NCBI GenBank assembly: GCA_037042185.1 | Contig: JAXQJY010000033.1 | Location: 868,001-932,000 of the forward strand | DNA length: 64,000 bases | Direction of reading: 5' to 3' | Source of the DNA: Sordariomycetes sp. S80-01Y | Taxonomy: Eukaryota; Ascomycota; Sordariomycetes | Part shown: piece by piece, positions 22,416-33,202 of the stretch | Numbering within the stretch: the stretch's first letter is position 1 | Layout: each line of letters opens with the position of its first letter | Program-made: the position numbers and the translations under genes | Notes under the pieces: model-generated | Seen by the model: only the letters and a program-made list of their open reading frames with translations | The model's database searches: none | What the model was told of the DNA's origin: nothing

Positions 22416-23520
22416 GGTGTCGGCTTAGGGTATCGTCCGGGGATGATGAGCTATGGTTGCAGACTCCGAAACGTCATCTCGCGTCGGAAGCAAGCTGCTC
22501 TTCAGGAATGAGATTGGAGAGTAATCTATCGGTAGAAGCTCGTTGAAGCGTGAACGGGGAAAATCAAAATCGAGTCTGAGTTGCGAAGAGGAAATGACAG
22601 TTAAGCTTGCATCGGATCGTCCGCGATGGCAGGCCGCGAGGTAGGTTCCAGGTTGCTTGTGGTGGGGCACCGTACCAAGAAGTGGCCCTGATAAAAACAC
22701 TCCGGCATGGACTTGGCTGCGGCATGGTCCTACGGGGAGGTTAAGGCCGAAAAACTCTCCTATGGGCCTCTCCTTGTGAATACACAGCCAAGATGACAAG
22801 ATATATGATACTAGAACCTTCAATGAATATCTTTCACATTCCTGGAGGCCATATCTTAGCTATACTTCTCCGATGTTGGACCTCACCTGGTTCAAGATTT
22901 ATGTCACTCGTCACTACGCGTCTATCATTTTGGGGAATGAGGTCAGAACAGCTGAGAGGTGATTAGATAAGACCCGGGGGCTTCTGGCAACTTCGAAATC
23001 TCGGCAACACCACTGGAACTCGACAAGAGCGGCCCCCAGAATCCAGCGGTGCCCGCAAGTTGGTGAGGATTGCAACCATACATGAACGCATCGTAGATTT
23101 CAGAGCATACCGAGAATTTATACACAACATCAGAGTTATCTTGTCAACAACGTTGAGAGCGTTGAAGCATGGACAAGTACCTCTGGAAGCCTGTTGCTAG
23201 TGCTGTGCATGCAATCATAATGTACTATCAGATGTGCGGGGCAAAAAGCCGTGAATTGCTAGTACGCTAGTACTTAATCGCAGCTTGCCAACTACAGTGG
23301 AGCTCGGGCACTTTCCCCCGGAGACGGTGAGTGGCTCGTGAGGAAGGGTCGGTCGCTTCGCTCCACCGCCCAAAAAAATTGCCCATCTCTCGCGAAATTT
23401 CCTTCCCTCCTCTCCTCTCCAACCAACCTTATCACCAACGAATCCCAACCTCACAAAGTCGAGTCGGTTCAGAGGGACGGTCCTTGTACTTGTTCTCTTT
23501 GCTTGCTCACTTGTTCCCAC

Positions 23521-23640
23521 TCAGAAAACCCCCAAAAAAACTTGAAAACCCTTAAAAAACACCCGGCTTTGTCTATCCCAGTCCTCGACTGTCCGACCCA
23601 CGCCAACAACCACCAACAAACAAAAACCCGACAGTCCCTT
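23521..23640 (+). promoter_or_regulatory. A-rich 5' leader of the poly(A)-binding protein gene
   Basis: Several A tracts of 4-7 bases separated by C runs lie at about 23,524-23,562, with more A-rich sequence at 23,609-23,632. They precede the leader intron and are probably transcribed. A-rich leaders of animal PABPC1 mRNA bind PABP and repress its own translation; extending that to this fungus is inference. Confidence 0.4.
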
Positions 23641-23746
23641 CGAGCCTTCTCTCCGTCGGTTCTCGAACTTATTTGTCTTGTTCATCTTGGTCTGCTTATT
23701 CGAATTCGCAGCCCGCCCTCTCCGACGTAACTGCGATCAACTTCTG

Positions 23747-23851
23747 GTATGTCTCGCAACCCCGCTGACGACAGTGGCTCTTTGTCGACCGTGGCTCCCT
23801 GTCGCTGTCTCGCAGAATTTATGAACTAACGCGATCTCTTTTTGTGTCCAG
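23747..23851 (+). other. Predicted intron in the 5' leader of PAB1
   Basis: GTATGT donor, ACTAAC branch-like site (about 23,825-23,830) and TGTCCAG acceptor: a complete 105-bp fungal intron ending 32 bp before the ATG. It contains no part of the coding frame. Confidence 0.65.
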
Positions 23852-23883
23852 TCCTGTTCAGTCTCAAGAACCTTGACTTCACA

Positions 23884-26226
23884 ATGGCCGCGAACACTGC
23901 TTCTGGCGCTGTTGACCAGCTTGCCGACAACCTGAACAACACCTCCCTCAACAGCAGCGGTGACGCCAAAGCCCCTGCTATCGACACCAACGTCTCCGCC
24001 GACGATGCCTCTGCCCCTACCCCCGGGTCCGCTGCTCCTCAGCCCCAAAACTCTGCCTCCCTCTACGTGGGCGAGCTTGACCCCTCCGTCACTGAGGCGA
24101 TGCTCTTCGAGCTCTTCTCCCAGATCGGCGCCGTCGCCTCCATCCGTGTTTGTCGTGACGCCGTCACCCGCCGCTCTCTCGGCTACGCCTACGTCAACTA
24201 CAACTCCACCCCCGATGGCGAGAAGGCTCTTGAGGAGCTGAACTACACCCTCATCAAGGGCCGTCCTTGCCGCATCATGTGGTCCCAGCGCGACCCTGCT
24301 CTGCGCAAGACTGGCCAGGGCAACGTCTTCATCAAGAACCTCGATGTCGCTATCGACAACAAGGCTCTTCACGATACCTTTGCCGCTTTCGGTAACATCC
24401 TTAGCTGCAAGGTTGCCCAGGACGAGCACGGCAACTCCAAGGGTTACGGTTTCGTCCACTACGAAACCGACGAGGCTGCGCAGCAGGCCATCAAGCATGT
24501 TAACGGCATGCTTTTGAACGAGAAGAAGGTCTTCGTCGGTCCTCACATCCCCAAGAAGGACCGCCAGAGCAAGTTCGATGAGATGAAGGCCAACTTCACC
24601 AACGTTTACGTCAAGAACATCAACACCGAAGCGACTGACGACCAGTTCCGCGAGCTGTTCGAGAAGTTCGGCGACGTCACATCGTCTTCTCTCGCCCGCG
24701 ATCAGGAAGGCAAGAGCCGTGGTTTCGGTTTCGTCAACTTCACTACCCACGAGGCTGCCTCCAAGGCTGTTGATGACCTGAACGGAAAGGACTTCCAAGG
24801 CCAAGACCTCTACGTTGGTCGTGCCCAGAAGAAGCACGAGCGTGAGGAGGAGCTGCGCAAGTCTTACGAGGCCGCTCGTATGGAGAAGGCCAGCAAGTAC
24901 CAGGGCGTCAACCTTTACATCAAGAACCTCGACGACGATATTGACGATGAGAAGCTCCGCAACATGTTCTCCGAGTTCGGTCCTATCACCTCCGCCAAGG
25001 TCATGAGGGAGACCACGGCTGAAGGCGCTGAGGGTGACAGCGATGACAAGGATAAGGAGAACAAGAAGGACGAGGATGAGAAGGATCAGGAGGACAAGGA
25101 GGACGAGGAGGAGACCAAGGAGGATGAGGACGACGCCGACAAGGACAAGAAGTCCGATAAGAAGGGCGACAAGAAGCTCGGTAAGAGCAAGGGCTTCGGC
25201 TTCGTTTGCTTCAGCAACCCCGATGACGCCACCAAGGCTGTTGCCGAGATGAACCAGCGCATGATTAACGGCAAGCCACTCTACGTCGCCCTTGCCCAGC
25301 GTAAGGATGTTCGCAAGAATCAGCTCGAGGCCAGCATCCAGGCTCGCAACCAGCTCCGCATGCAGCAGGCTGCCGCCGCCGCCGGCATGCCCCAGCAGTA
25401 CATGCAGCCTCCGGTCTTCTACGCCCCTGGCCAGCAGCCCGGCTACATGCCCCAGCAGGGTGGTCGCGGTATGCCCTTCCCCCAGCCCGGCATGGGAATG
25501 CCCCAGCAGGGAGGTCGCCCTGGCCAGTTCCCCGGCTACCCTCAGGGCGGTCGCGGTGGCGTCCCCCAGCAGATGCCGCCCAACATGTACGGCATGCCCG
25601 GCCAGTTCCCTCCTCAGTTCGGACAACCTGGAACTCCTCAGTTCATGGCCGCCATGCAGGCTCAGCAGGCCGCCATGTCCGGCGGTCGTGGTGGTGCTCC
25701 CCAGGGTGGCCGTGGCATGCCCAGTGGCCCTAATGCCGGTAACATGCAGGGTCCTGGAATGTCTGGATACCCTCCCAACAACCGTCAGCAAGGCGGTGCT
25801 GGCCGCGGCGGTCCTCCTAACGCTGGCCGCAACGGCAACTTCCCCGCCCAGGGTGGACGTGGCAGCGATATGACGCCATCTGCCATGCTCCAGGCTCAGC
25901 TCGCGAATGCTCCGCCTGCTCAGCAGAAGCAGATCCTGGGTGAGATGCTCTTCCCCAAGATCCAGGTTATCAACAACGACCTTGCCGGCAAGATCACTGG
26001 TATGCTGCTCGAGATGGACAACCAGGAGCTCATCGGACTGTAAGTCTTGCCCGTTATACTAAATTGTGAAATCAAAAGCTAACCTATTCGCAGCGCTGAT
26101 GACGAGGCTGCCCTGAAGGCCAAGGTCGACGAGGCCCTCGCTGTGTACGACGAGTACGTCAAGTCTCAGGGCCCCGCCAGCACTGAGGGCGCCAAGAACG
26201 AGGAAGAGAGCAAGGCTTCCGCTTAA
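23884..26226 (+). CDS. PAB1: Cytoplasmic poly(A)-binding protein
   Basis: Exons 23884-26039 and 26094-26226; the 54-bp intron is phase 2 (GTAAGT..TTCGCAG). The product is 762 aa. Four RRMs: about residues 59-135 ([10 protein letters not shown]), 147-222 (NVFIKNLD), 239-316 (NVYVKNI) and 342-475 (NLYIKNLD). RRM4 is split by a Lys/Glu/Asp-rich insert of roughly 55 residues (about 378-433) before [11 protein letters not shown] Met/Gln/Gly/Pro-rich linker follows. The C-terminal MLLE domain ([11 protein letters not shown]) is interrupted by the intron and continues as [14 protein letters not shown]. Role: binds mRNA poly(A) tails in translation and decay. ATG 23884 gives the standard N-terminus. 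The long open frame on the opposite strand is a codon-bias shadow. Confidence 0.95.
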
Positions 26227-26818
26227 GCATCTCTCTGATATGATATTTTCCTTTGTCACTCATAAGTCGCAAGAACCTCCCGCTCGCCGCGCTTAGCATC
26301 TCCGTATGCAAACACGAGCGATCATCGAAAGCGCCACAATGCTAGTGGACGATACTTGGCGAGCTTGCATTATTTACGGATAGACTTCTTTACGATTGCT
26401 TCTCAAGAAGGGAAGAGGGAAAAGTTTTCTGGTATTAGGTGGCTGCGGATGCGCTGAGGATCCGCAGGCAAGTCCACCTCGGCAGGCGTTGAGGGTCGCA
26501 AGGTTTTTTGAAGTCGCCTGTAGGCCGATACCCCGGACTGGCCGCCTTTTACAGGCAAAAGAGCAGTTGATTTTATAGTTACTACATTAATCAAGATATG
26601 TCTTGAGAAGCTGGCTTGGTGACTGTAACCGAGAGCAAATCTACTTATTGAGCTGAGCCTCGATTGGTATGGAAAATATGGTGTAGTGTATGCTGCCCTC
26701 CCCCGCGCCCCTGACCTGACCTCAAACGCCTGTAAACGAAATCAAAGACCGTTCCACGGCCCTTGCGTGATGATCCAACCTCCGAAACGCCCATTTCCGC
26801 CGTCAACCTATTTTCCAT
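26227..26818. other. Convergent intergenic stretch, nothing recognised
   Basis: About 590 bp between the 3' ends of PAB1 and the membrane-protein gene. It presumably holds both 3' UTRs. Confidence 0.4.
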
Positions 26819-28540
26819 CTATTTCCCATCCCCCAATGGCTGCCAAGCTTGCTCCGCGACGAACCTCCTCCCAGCATTGCTGGCAAACATGCTCTCCATC
26901 ACCCGACCCTTCTGAACCCTCCGAACGCCGCCGAGGTATTCGCTGACCTCGCTGATGCCGTGGATCTGGTCCTCCAGGCTCAACGTGGTGGCGTTGGCGC
27001 CGCGGACGAGCGGGGATACGAGCTTGGATCGCAGACCCTCGAGAGACGCCTTGAGGCCGAGGAGCTTGGTGTTGTGCTCCTCGAGGATGCCGCGGTTGCG
27101 GACCGTCTTCTCCCGGACGTCCTTGAGCAGGAGGCGGTTGGTCTCGAACTTTCGGACGTCGGACGCGCGGGGCCCGAGGATGCGCGCCCACAGGCCCGAG
27201 AGGAGGTCGGCGTGCAGCTCGGCCTGGGCGGACGACTCGCGCACGACGGTGCGTCCGAGGTTGAGCATGTGGCGGTCCACGGCCTCGAACAGGGCGAAGA
27301 GCGTGAGGCTGTGCTGCAGCTCCGAGGAGATGGACTCCTCGAGCACGCCGAGGAACTCGCGGAAGACGGACTGGACGACGCGCTGCTCCCGCTGCGGGTT
27401 CGAGGGCCCGAAGATGAAGTGCGCGACGGAGCCGATGGGCGTGGTCTCCCCGGCCGCGTTCTCGAGGATGTGGGCGCTCGACAGCGCGTTGTGGACGTTG
27501 TCGTAGGCCTGGCTCAGCGTGGACGTGTGGAGGGTTGACTGGAAGCGGTTGAGGTGCATCCTCGCCCAGTCCATCATGTTGAGGATGGCGTCGACGTCGC
27601 CGTCCACCCTGCTCAGGAACCGCGTCATCTCCTCGGCCAGGGTCTTCATGTTGTCGCTAAGGCCGTCCAGGTCCTCGACGATGCTGGTGGCGTCCTTCAT
27701 GTCCGACGTGCGCACGGACTCGCCGAGGTCCCAGACGGCGATGCTCGTGGCCTGGAGGTCCTGGACCTGGAGGATGGCGTGCTCCGAGTAGTAGATGAGG
27801 GGCTCGAAGGAGCGCGCAACGCCGGCCACCTTGACGAGGTCGCCTGCGGGACGAGGCATGGCGGGCTGCAGGAGCGTTTTGACTAGGGAGATGCTGAGCA
27901 GGCCGACGAGGACCGACAGGACGAGGGAGGACCATGTGGATGTCATGCGGTGGTAGTGTCGGCGGACGAAGTTGATTGCGGCGATGAGAGGTTCTGTACG
28001 TTGTTGCACGTCGGCGCGAACAGAGAAGCGCACATAAGTGTCCCTCGGTCGCTCCAGCTCAGTGGGTGAGAGCTGGCGCACCTTGAGGGTCTCATCCTCG
28101 ACTCGCTCAGGGGTACTATGTCTCGTGCGCTCAGGACTCTGGCTCCCCTTGGGCAACCTCGTCCTGATGGCCCTGTCCAGCTCGTCATCGTCCCCCTCCC
28201 TGTCCAGTCCAGCAACATGGCTCCCCCACGGAAAGCTCGTCCGGCTGGCGTACTGGAACGGCATCCCGGGGGGAGGCTCACTTGGGCCTCTCCAGAAGCC
28301 GCTGCTGCGATCCCCGTTTCCGAGTCTCCGCCACGCTGGGGGTGAGTATCCACCTGCGGAATCTTCCTCCAAGTCCTGGGCCGTCCTTTGGCCTGTCGGG
28401 CTCCATGCGGGATTCCTTGCGGGGCCATCGTCGTCGCTCGTTGTCGACGAGGCGTCGCTGAGGGGCGGCAGGGAGTGCTCCCTGGGGCTGAGGGGCGGTT
28501 CGAAGTCGCGGAGGGAGACGTCGTCGAGCGTCGAGCTCAT
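26819..28540 (-). CDS. Conserved fungal membrane protein of unknown function
   Basis: Intronless, 573 aa from ATG 28540 (MSSTLDDVSLRDFEPP). The same frame is open 34 codons further upstream but overlaps another frame there. Residues 1-200 are Pro/Ser/Arg/Asp-rich, probably disordered and cytosolic, with many SP/TP sites (PPLSPREHS, RTRHSTPER). One strong transmembrane helix lies at about 204-224 (WSSLVLSVLVGLLSISLVKTL). The rest is long and helical with coiled-coil-like heptads (SDNMKTLAEEMTRFLSRVD) and no Cys-rich or catalytic motif. I do not recognise a named family. The architecture suggests a nuclear-envelope, ER or plasma-membrane anchor with a helical lumenal part, which is inference. 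Confidence 0.72.
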   Translation of the reverse strand: MSSTLDDVSLRDFEPPLSPREHSLPPLSDASSTTSDDDGPARNPAWSPTGQRTAQDLEEDSAGGYSPPAWRRLGNGDRSSGFWRGPSEPPPGMPFQYASRTSFPWGSHVAGLDREGDDDELDRAIRTRLPKGSQSPERTRHSTPERVEDETLKVRQLSPTELERPRDTYVRFSVRADVQQRTEPLIAAINFVRRHYHRMTSTWSSLVLSVLVGLLSISLVKTLLQPAMPRPAGDLVKVAGVARSFEPLIYYSEHAILQVQDLQATSIAVWDLGESVRTSDMKDATSIVEDLDGLSDNMKTLAEEMTRFLSRVDGDVDAILNMMDWARMHLNRFQSTLHTSTLSQAYDNVHNALSSAHILENAAGETTPIGSVAHFIFGPSNPQREQRVVQSVFREFLGVLEESISSELQHSLTLFALFEAVDRHMLNLGRTVVRESSAQAELHADLLSGLWARILGPRASDVRKFETNRLLLKDVREKTVRNRGILEEHNTKLLGLKASLEGLRSKLVSPLVRGANATTLSLEDQIHGISEVSEYLGGVRRVQKGRVMESMFASNAGRRFVAEQAWQPLGDGK

Positions 28541-28928
28541 GGTTGGGGGCGTTCCTGTGGCGGTTGCGACTACGGTTGCTGCTGCGGTCGAGGCTGTAGC
28601 GCACCAGCTCCGGGCGCGCGAGCACCAGGGATTGGTCTTCAAAGATGAGACGCCCGTCGCTGCGCTGGTGATAGTAGAAGTGGCGATCCTGATCCTCCTC
28701 GTCCTCGACGGGCGGCTCGGGCAACGCCTTGTCTGCCCTGGAAGGAATAGACTTGAGGAATTCGGGTACTTTCGAGGTCCAGCGCGGGAGGCGCAGGGAC
28801 GAGCGCGGGATGTAGAGCGCCAGAAAGACGAGCAGCACGATGAAGCTGGCGAGGTAAGTGCTCGGGGCGATGGTGAGGCTGATGAGGGAGAGGTTGACGT
28901 TGTTGTTCACCGTCAGGAACGAATTCAT
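28278..28928 (-). CDS. Overlapping upstream open frame with one membrane helix (uncertain gene or 5' exon)
   Basis: From ATG 28928 (MNSFLTVNNNVNLSL) the frame runs 216 codons and overlaps the first 260 bp of the next gene in another frame. The first 120 residues look like real protein: a hydrophobic helix (YLASFIVLLVFLALYIP), then a basic segment, an acidic patch (VEDEEDQD) and FYYHQRSDGRLIFEDQS. After 28,540 the composition is that of a shifted shadow. It may be a separate small membrane protein whose end is spliced, or an upstream exon. I could not find a donor/acceptor pair whose phases join it to the downstream frame. Confidence 0.35.
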   Translation of the reverse strand: MNSFLTVNNNVNLSLISLTIAPSTYLASFIVLLVFLALYIPRSSLRLPRWTSKVPEFLKSIPSRADKALPEPPVEDEEDQDRHFYYHQRSDGRLIFEDQSLVLARPELVRYSLDRSSNRSRNRHRNAPNHELDARRRLPPRLRTAPQPQGALPAAPQRRLVDNERRRWPRKESRMEPDRPKDGPGLGGRFRRWILTPSVAETRKRGSQQRLLERPK

Positions 28929-30033
28929 CGCTGGCGCGGCAAGCAAACCACGCGGGACGACAGGCACAGGGCAGTTGGAGCAAGCGGATGCAGATAATGA
29001 ATGGCCACCGGCAATGGCATCAGCAGTGAACGGGCTCAGCAAATTCTAGTCCGGTCCCTGATACGGCCGGGCTGCTGTGAAAATGAGAGGCTGGGACTGG
29101 CCTCTGGTGACACACACCCACACCGTCGTCTCAGACTCAGCCTTACAGCCAATCATGCGCTGGGCCGCAGCGACCGCGACCGCGTCCTAAGGGACCTAGT
29201 TTGTTCAACAAGAAAAATAACTGAACTTGCAGAGGCCAGGCTCGGTCCAGAGGTCACGCGCTCGAGGGTTCGCGTCTGGCGTGCAGCGTGGCCGGTTCGT
29301 GGCATCTACCTGCAAGTACAGGACCGAGGGCAGTCAGCACCGCTCCCCATAGTAGAGATAGTAGGTAATGAACGCTACGTACCTTAACGTACCTTAGATG
29401 GAGTAGCGCGTTGACGTGGCGGCGTGGATGAGGGGCACTGGCAGACCTCAGGGAGAATGGCCAGTCAGAGGGCGAGTTGCTGGACCCTACAGCATCTCGT
29501 ATCTAATCACCCCGCACTTTGTCATGTCATTGGGCCTGTCAACCTGTGTATTATTGCCGTGAAGGATAACACACGCTGGAACAATCTGTCGACGTGCTTG
29601 TAAACAAACAAACGCGAGCAATTCAGCTTTTCCTAGTCAGATGACCGCAATCATTGGTTGTCAATGAATGCTATTGATTCCAACAAGCCATCTGAGGCTT
29701 TTGCGATTCGCTACCATCTCCGTCGGAACCACGCCAGGGGTTTAAAGGGGTTGCATTCACATCGTCGGATAACGTACGCTTTTGACTTATTTCGTGATTC
29801 GTCGTCCGAACTGCAAGTAAAGCAACCGCTTCTAGAAGTAACCCAAAGTACAGCGTAATCTGTACCACATCGCCCCCGTGGCACCGTGCTTGACCACGCT
29901 TGTACCGATGCTCTGCTGAATCCCACCTTCTCGAACGCTTGCCAGTAAATAACCGCCGCTCCTATTCGTGTGCCCATCCCACTGCGTCAACGGTCACCAC
30001 CCGTCCGTCGATCCTGGTCGGGCACGTCGTTCT
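28929..30033. other. Intergenic stretch, no gene recognised
   Basis: About 1.1 kb with only short frames. ACGTACCTTA repeats occur near 29,376-29,396. Probable promoter of the minus-strand membrane gene and 3' flank of the stress-protein gene. Confidence 0.4.
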
Positions 30034-32237
30034 CTAGTCAATCTTGGCGTTCGCTAAGCTCCGCGCCGTCGGATTATGGAGGTTGTTGACCTGGCGCACT
30101 GCCGTCCTCTTGTACTTGCTCTGCTTTCGCAAGCGTTTCCTCGCGACCATGACAGGCACCGAGCTCTTGGTTACGAGGTAGTTTGAGAAGGAACCCAAAA
30201 TGACTCTGCGATTGGTTAGCATCTCGTAAAGTTAGGATAGAGAAAGATTGGCACTGACCCTTTCAGTGCACTCCGCCCCCGACTGCCTATGACGACGAGC
30301 GTTGGGCTCACGAGATCAATCACCTCTGTTATCAGATGCTTTGGGTTCTTGCAGTGGAGCACCTCCACCACAACCCTGACTTGAAGCTGAGTCTTCCGCA
30401 GTAGCCGCAGAACCTTATCCGTTATGCCTCTGACCGCGTGGTACCGCTCCTCTTCGGCCTTGTTGCGCTCGCCCCTGGCCGACCCAGCTGGCGATCCTCC
30501 GGGGGTGTTGACGACGGATTCGCCTCTGAGGTGCAGCCCGCCGGGGGCGGATTTGGAGCTCGAGATTGAGTTGACCGCAGCCGCCTGCTCCCTCATGGCC
30601 TTGGAGTCGTCCGGAGCGAGGCCAGTGTCGTCTGCCGTGATTCCCGTGTCCTCGTCCACGCAGTATATTGCAATAAGAGTGTCGCCATCTCGAAGGACGG
30701 TTCCGATGGCCCATTCCAAGGCGTGTGTAGACTCGTCGCTAAGGTCCGTGGCGACCATGTATTTCCGCAACCGCCTGTGCTCATCTTCGGCAGCTTGAGC
30801 TATGCGGTTGTATTCTCCTCGGTAGATGATCCGCACGGCCCGATGGGCCTCAGCGTTGGATATAACATTGGTCATGGAGAATGAGAGCTTCTGCGCCCGC
30901 CTGATGTCGTCGTAATCGGCCTCCTCATCCGAATCCACCATTGATGGGGTTGCTGATCCAGGCTTGTGGTCAAAGCTCGTATGTGGATGGACAGCGTTTT
31001 TGTGTTTAGACGTCTCCCCCGAGGTGTTCGTAACTTTGATCTCGGGCTCGGGTATGAGCGAGCGGTATTGGTACTTGCCCGAGATCTGCTTGCGCTCCTC
31101 CTCAGCCGCCGCAAGCAGACTGTGTGTCTTCCTCGGCGCTTTTCCGGCTGAGCCTGATCGGAACTCACCGTCGTCGCTCTCACCCTTTGCGTCGGGATTG
31201 AGGGCCCTCGGCTCCTTCTTACGTCCACGGACTTGTTCGTCATCGGTCGAGTATGGATCCTCCTCTTCACTAGATCCAAGATGCTCACCATCTGGGCCGA
31301 GATAATCCTTGATAAGGCGTCCCTCTCCTGGATCGGCCGAGGGCTTGTTCATCGGCAGCTGCGACAAACTGCCTTGGGAAAAGGCGAGGTTGGCATCGCT
31401 CAGACGGCGATACGCATTGTTTATGTCCAGAACCTGTCCATCATCAAGGTAGGCTCTGCCGGGACCCAGCATACTAGGCGAAAAGGTTGCTGGCGACCGG
31501 GACCGGCTCCCCAGCCGATCATGGGGTGATTTGGAATTTCGGCCACGCATGCCATTGTTGGAAGAGTTCCTGCCTCGCTCGCCTGGTAGTTGCAGGGTGC
31601 TCAGGTCACTGCTCCGCAGAGCTTCCCCCAAAGACCCAGATCTCGTCTGGCTTCGACTGCCAGTCTGTGACGCTCTCAGGGGCATCTGCTGCTGCTGAGC
31701 ACTATTTATGTTCGAGAATTTGAAGCCCGCTGTTGGGTCGTTCCGGTTACCCGCCGCGCGGGGGCCAAAGTCGGCTGGTCTGAAGGTAGCATCGGACATC
31801 CTGCGGTTGTGTGAAGACTGACTAGGGCTTCGCGGGGCCAGTTGTGCGTTCGTCAAGACGGGGGAGTTCGGGGTCGTATTACTCCCGCCCTGGGGTCGCG
31901 ACGGTAAGGTAGGAGAGGGCAACGGCGAGTCTGTGTCCAGCATGCTCCTCACCGGGCCCTGCCGAGCAGATCCTCGACGTGCTTGATCAGTGGGTACCTC
32001 TTCGTCGATGTCGAGCATGCTCCTGACGGGTGATCGTTGCATTGCGTAGGGCGAAGCTTCACGCCGGGTTCGTTCGGGGGACTCGCTTGGTGGCGGCTTA
32101 TTCTCGAGGAGGGCCAGGACTTCCCTCCGCTCCATATCCAGCATTGCGTCAATGCTCATGGGCACGTTTGCATCGTGAGGCAGGGAGGACCTAGAGGACC
32201 TGGAGGCCCTCGACGAGTCCCTCTTACCACGATTCAT
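30034..32237 (-). CDS. Universal stress protein (UspA-domain) with long disordered N-terminus
   Basis: Exons 32237-30259 and 30205-30034; the 53-bp intron is phase 2 with a GTCAGT donor. The product is 716 aa from ATG MNRGKRDSS. Residues 1-480 are low-complexity and Ser/Pro/Arg-rich, with three copies of an SM-L-D unit (SIDAMLDME, PVRSMLDID, PVRSMLDTD), probably phosphorylation or docking sites. The UspA fold occupies about 490-680 (YMVATDLSDESTHALEWAIG, then DGDTLIAIYCVDED). The ATP-binding loop G-x2-G-x9-G-S reads GSRGRSALKGVILGS, and the intron cuts it in the middle. A basic tail follows. Family members bind nucleotides and respond to stress; the fungal long form has no firmly assigned role known to me. 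Confidence 0.87.
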
Positions 32238-33202
32238 GACGCAGGTGCAATGTCCAAACAAGGAGTTGTTTCCTTCAGGTATGTGTCTCTGTGCACGAGT
32301 TCTTTGTGTCTGGGTTGGTCGACGACGTTTGCTGGAAGTCGATCGCGGAAACGTTGCGCGGTTCTAGCGGGGAAAGATTCGATGGTGGTGTGTAGTAGTC
32401 GTACGGCAACCGCAAAGCATCGTGTAGTGAACAAATCGCTAGGCACCAATCATCGCTCGCAGGCGTCTAGTGATGGACAAAACAGATATGCGAAGTTGAT
32501 GGAAATCGATCGAGGCGGGGAAGGTCGACGTTGAGGTCGGTCGAGGCTGGACCGTGGTGGCACGCAGAGTGGATGATGTCTTGCGCGTCTTGCCGAAGTG
32601 CGCTGCAGGTCGTCGTATGCAGGTCGTTGAAGGAGGACAAGGGGCAGGTCGGCACCGTTCGGCTCTCAGATGAAGACAGCTCGCTTTGCGTGAAGCTTGC
32701 AGGGGCTTCTGGAGCGACAGGAGACAGTTGATGATGGTGACAATGAGCCAAGGTGGAGTGCGTTCCGGAGGCTCAGACCCAGGCTCAGGCTCTGGCCCAA
32801 CCCAGTGTGGGGCAGCTTGATGTTGGAGATCATGCAGCGTCAGTGGAGGGGACAGCCGAGACTCCCATTCGCGGCTGGCAAACCTCTGCCTCACCTTATT
32901 TCTGACCTTAATTCCGAGCTAAGTAAAGGCTGTAAAGCGGGGTGAGAAACAAGAGCAATTGCAGTCTTCGAAGCAACTCCATCTATCTTGTTTGATGAAA
33001 ACGGGTTTGAATCTCTCTCCAGGCCCCTGGCTTCCGAAACCGGCAACTACAGCGCGTGGCCCTCAGAATGACAAGACAATCTGAAGCATAGTACGGTAGG
33101 AAGCATTGGGCAGCTACCTATTGTATCAACGGAACGCTGTACCGGCCTTTATACAATTAATGTTACAACAAGCCCGATCAAATCTATCATACATCGAGGG
33201 CC
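32238..33202. other. Leader/promoter of the stress-protein gene and 3' flank of RSM7
   Basis: 965 bp. Open frames on either strand (for example 32,439-32,894 minus) are composition artefacts of a CT/GA-rich leader. Nothing else was recognised. Confidence 0.4.

Larger units (their letters stand above)
22416..23883. promoter_or_regulatory. Divergent promoter region of HUL5 and the poly(A)-binding protein gene
   Basis: 1.47 kb. The PAB1-proximal part (about 23,350-23,883) is a CT- and A-tract-rich leader with an intron (separate entries). No protein-coding frame could be supported in the remainder. Confidence 0.5.

Noticed and set aside
23737-25791. 684-codon open frame on the strand opposite PAB1, Leu/Val/Gly-rich
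   Set aside because: It mirrors the codon bias of PAB1 (third-base C in the sense strand) and has no recognisable domain; it is a shadow.
28038-28997. 319-codon frame on the + strand opposite the membrane-protein gene
   Set aside because: Composition mirrors the minus-strand coding sequence, with no motif.
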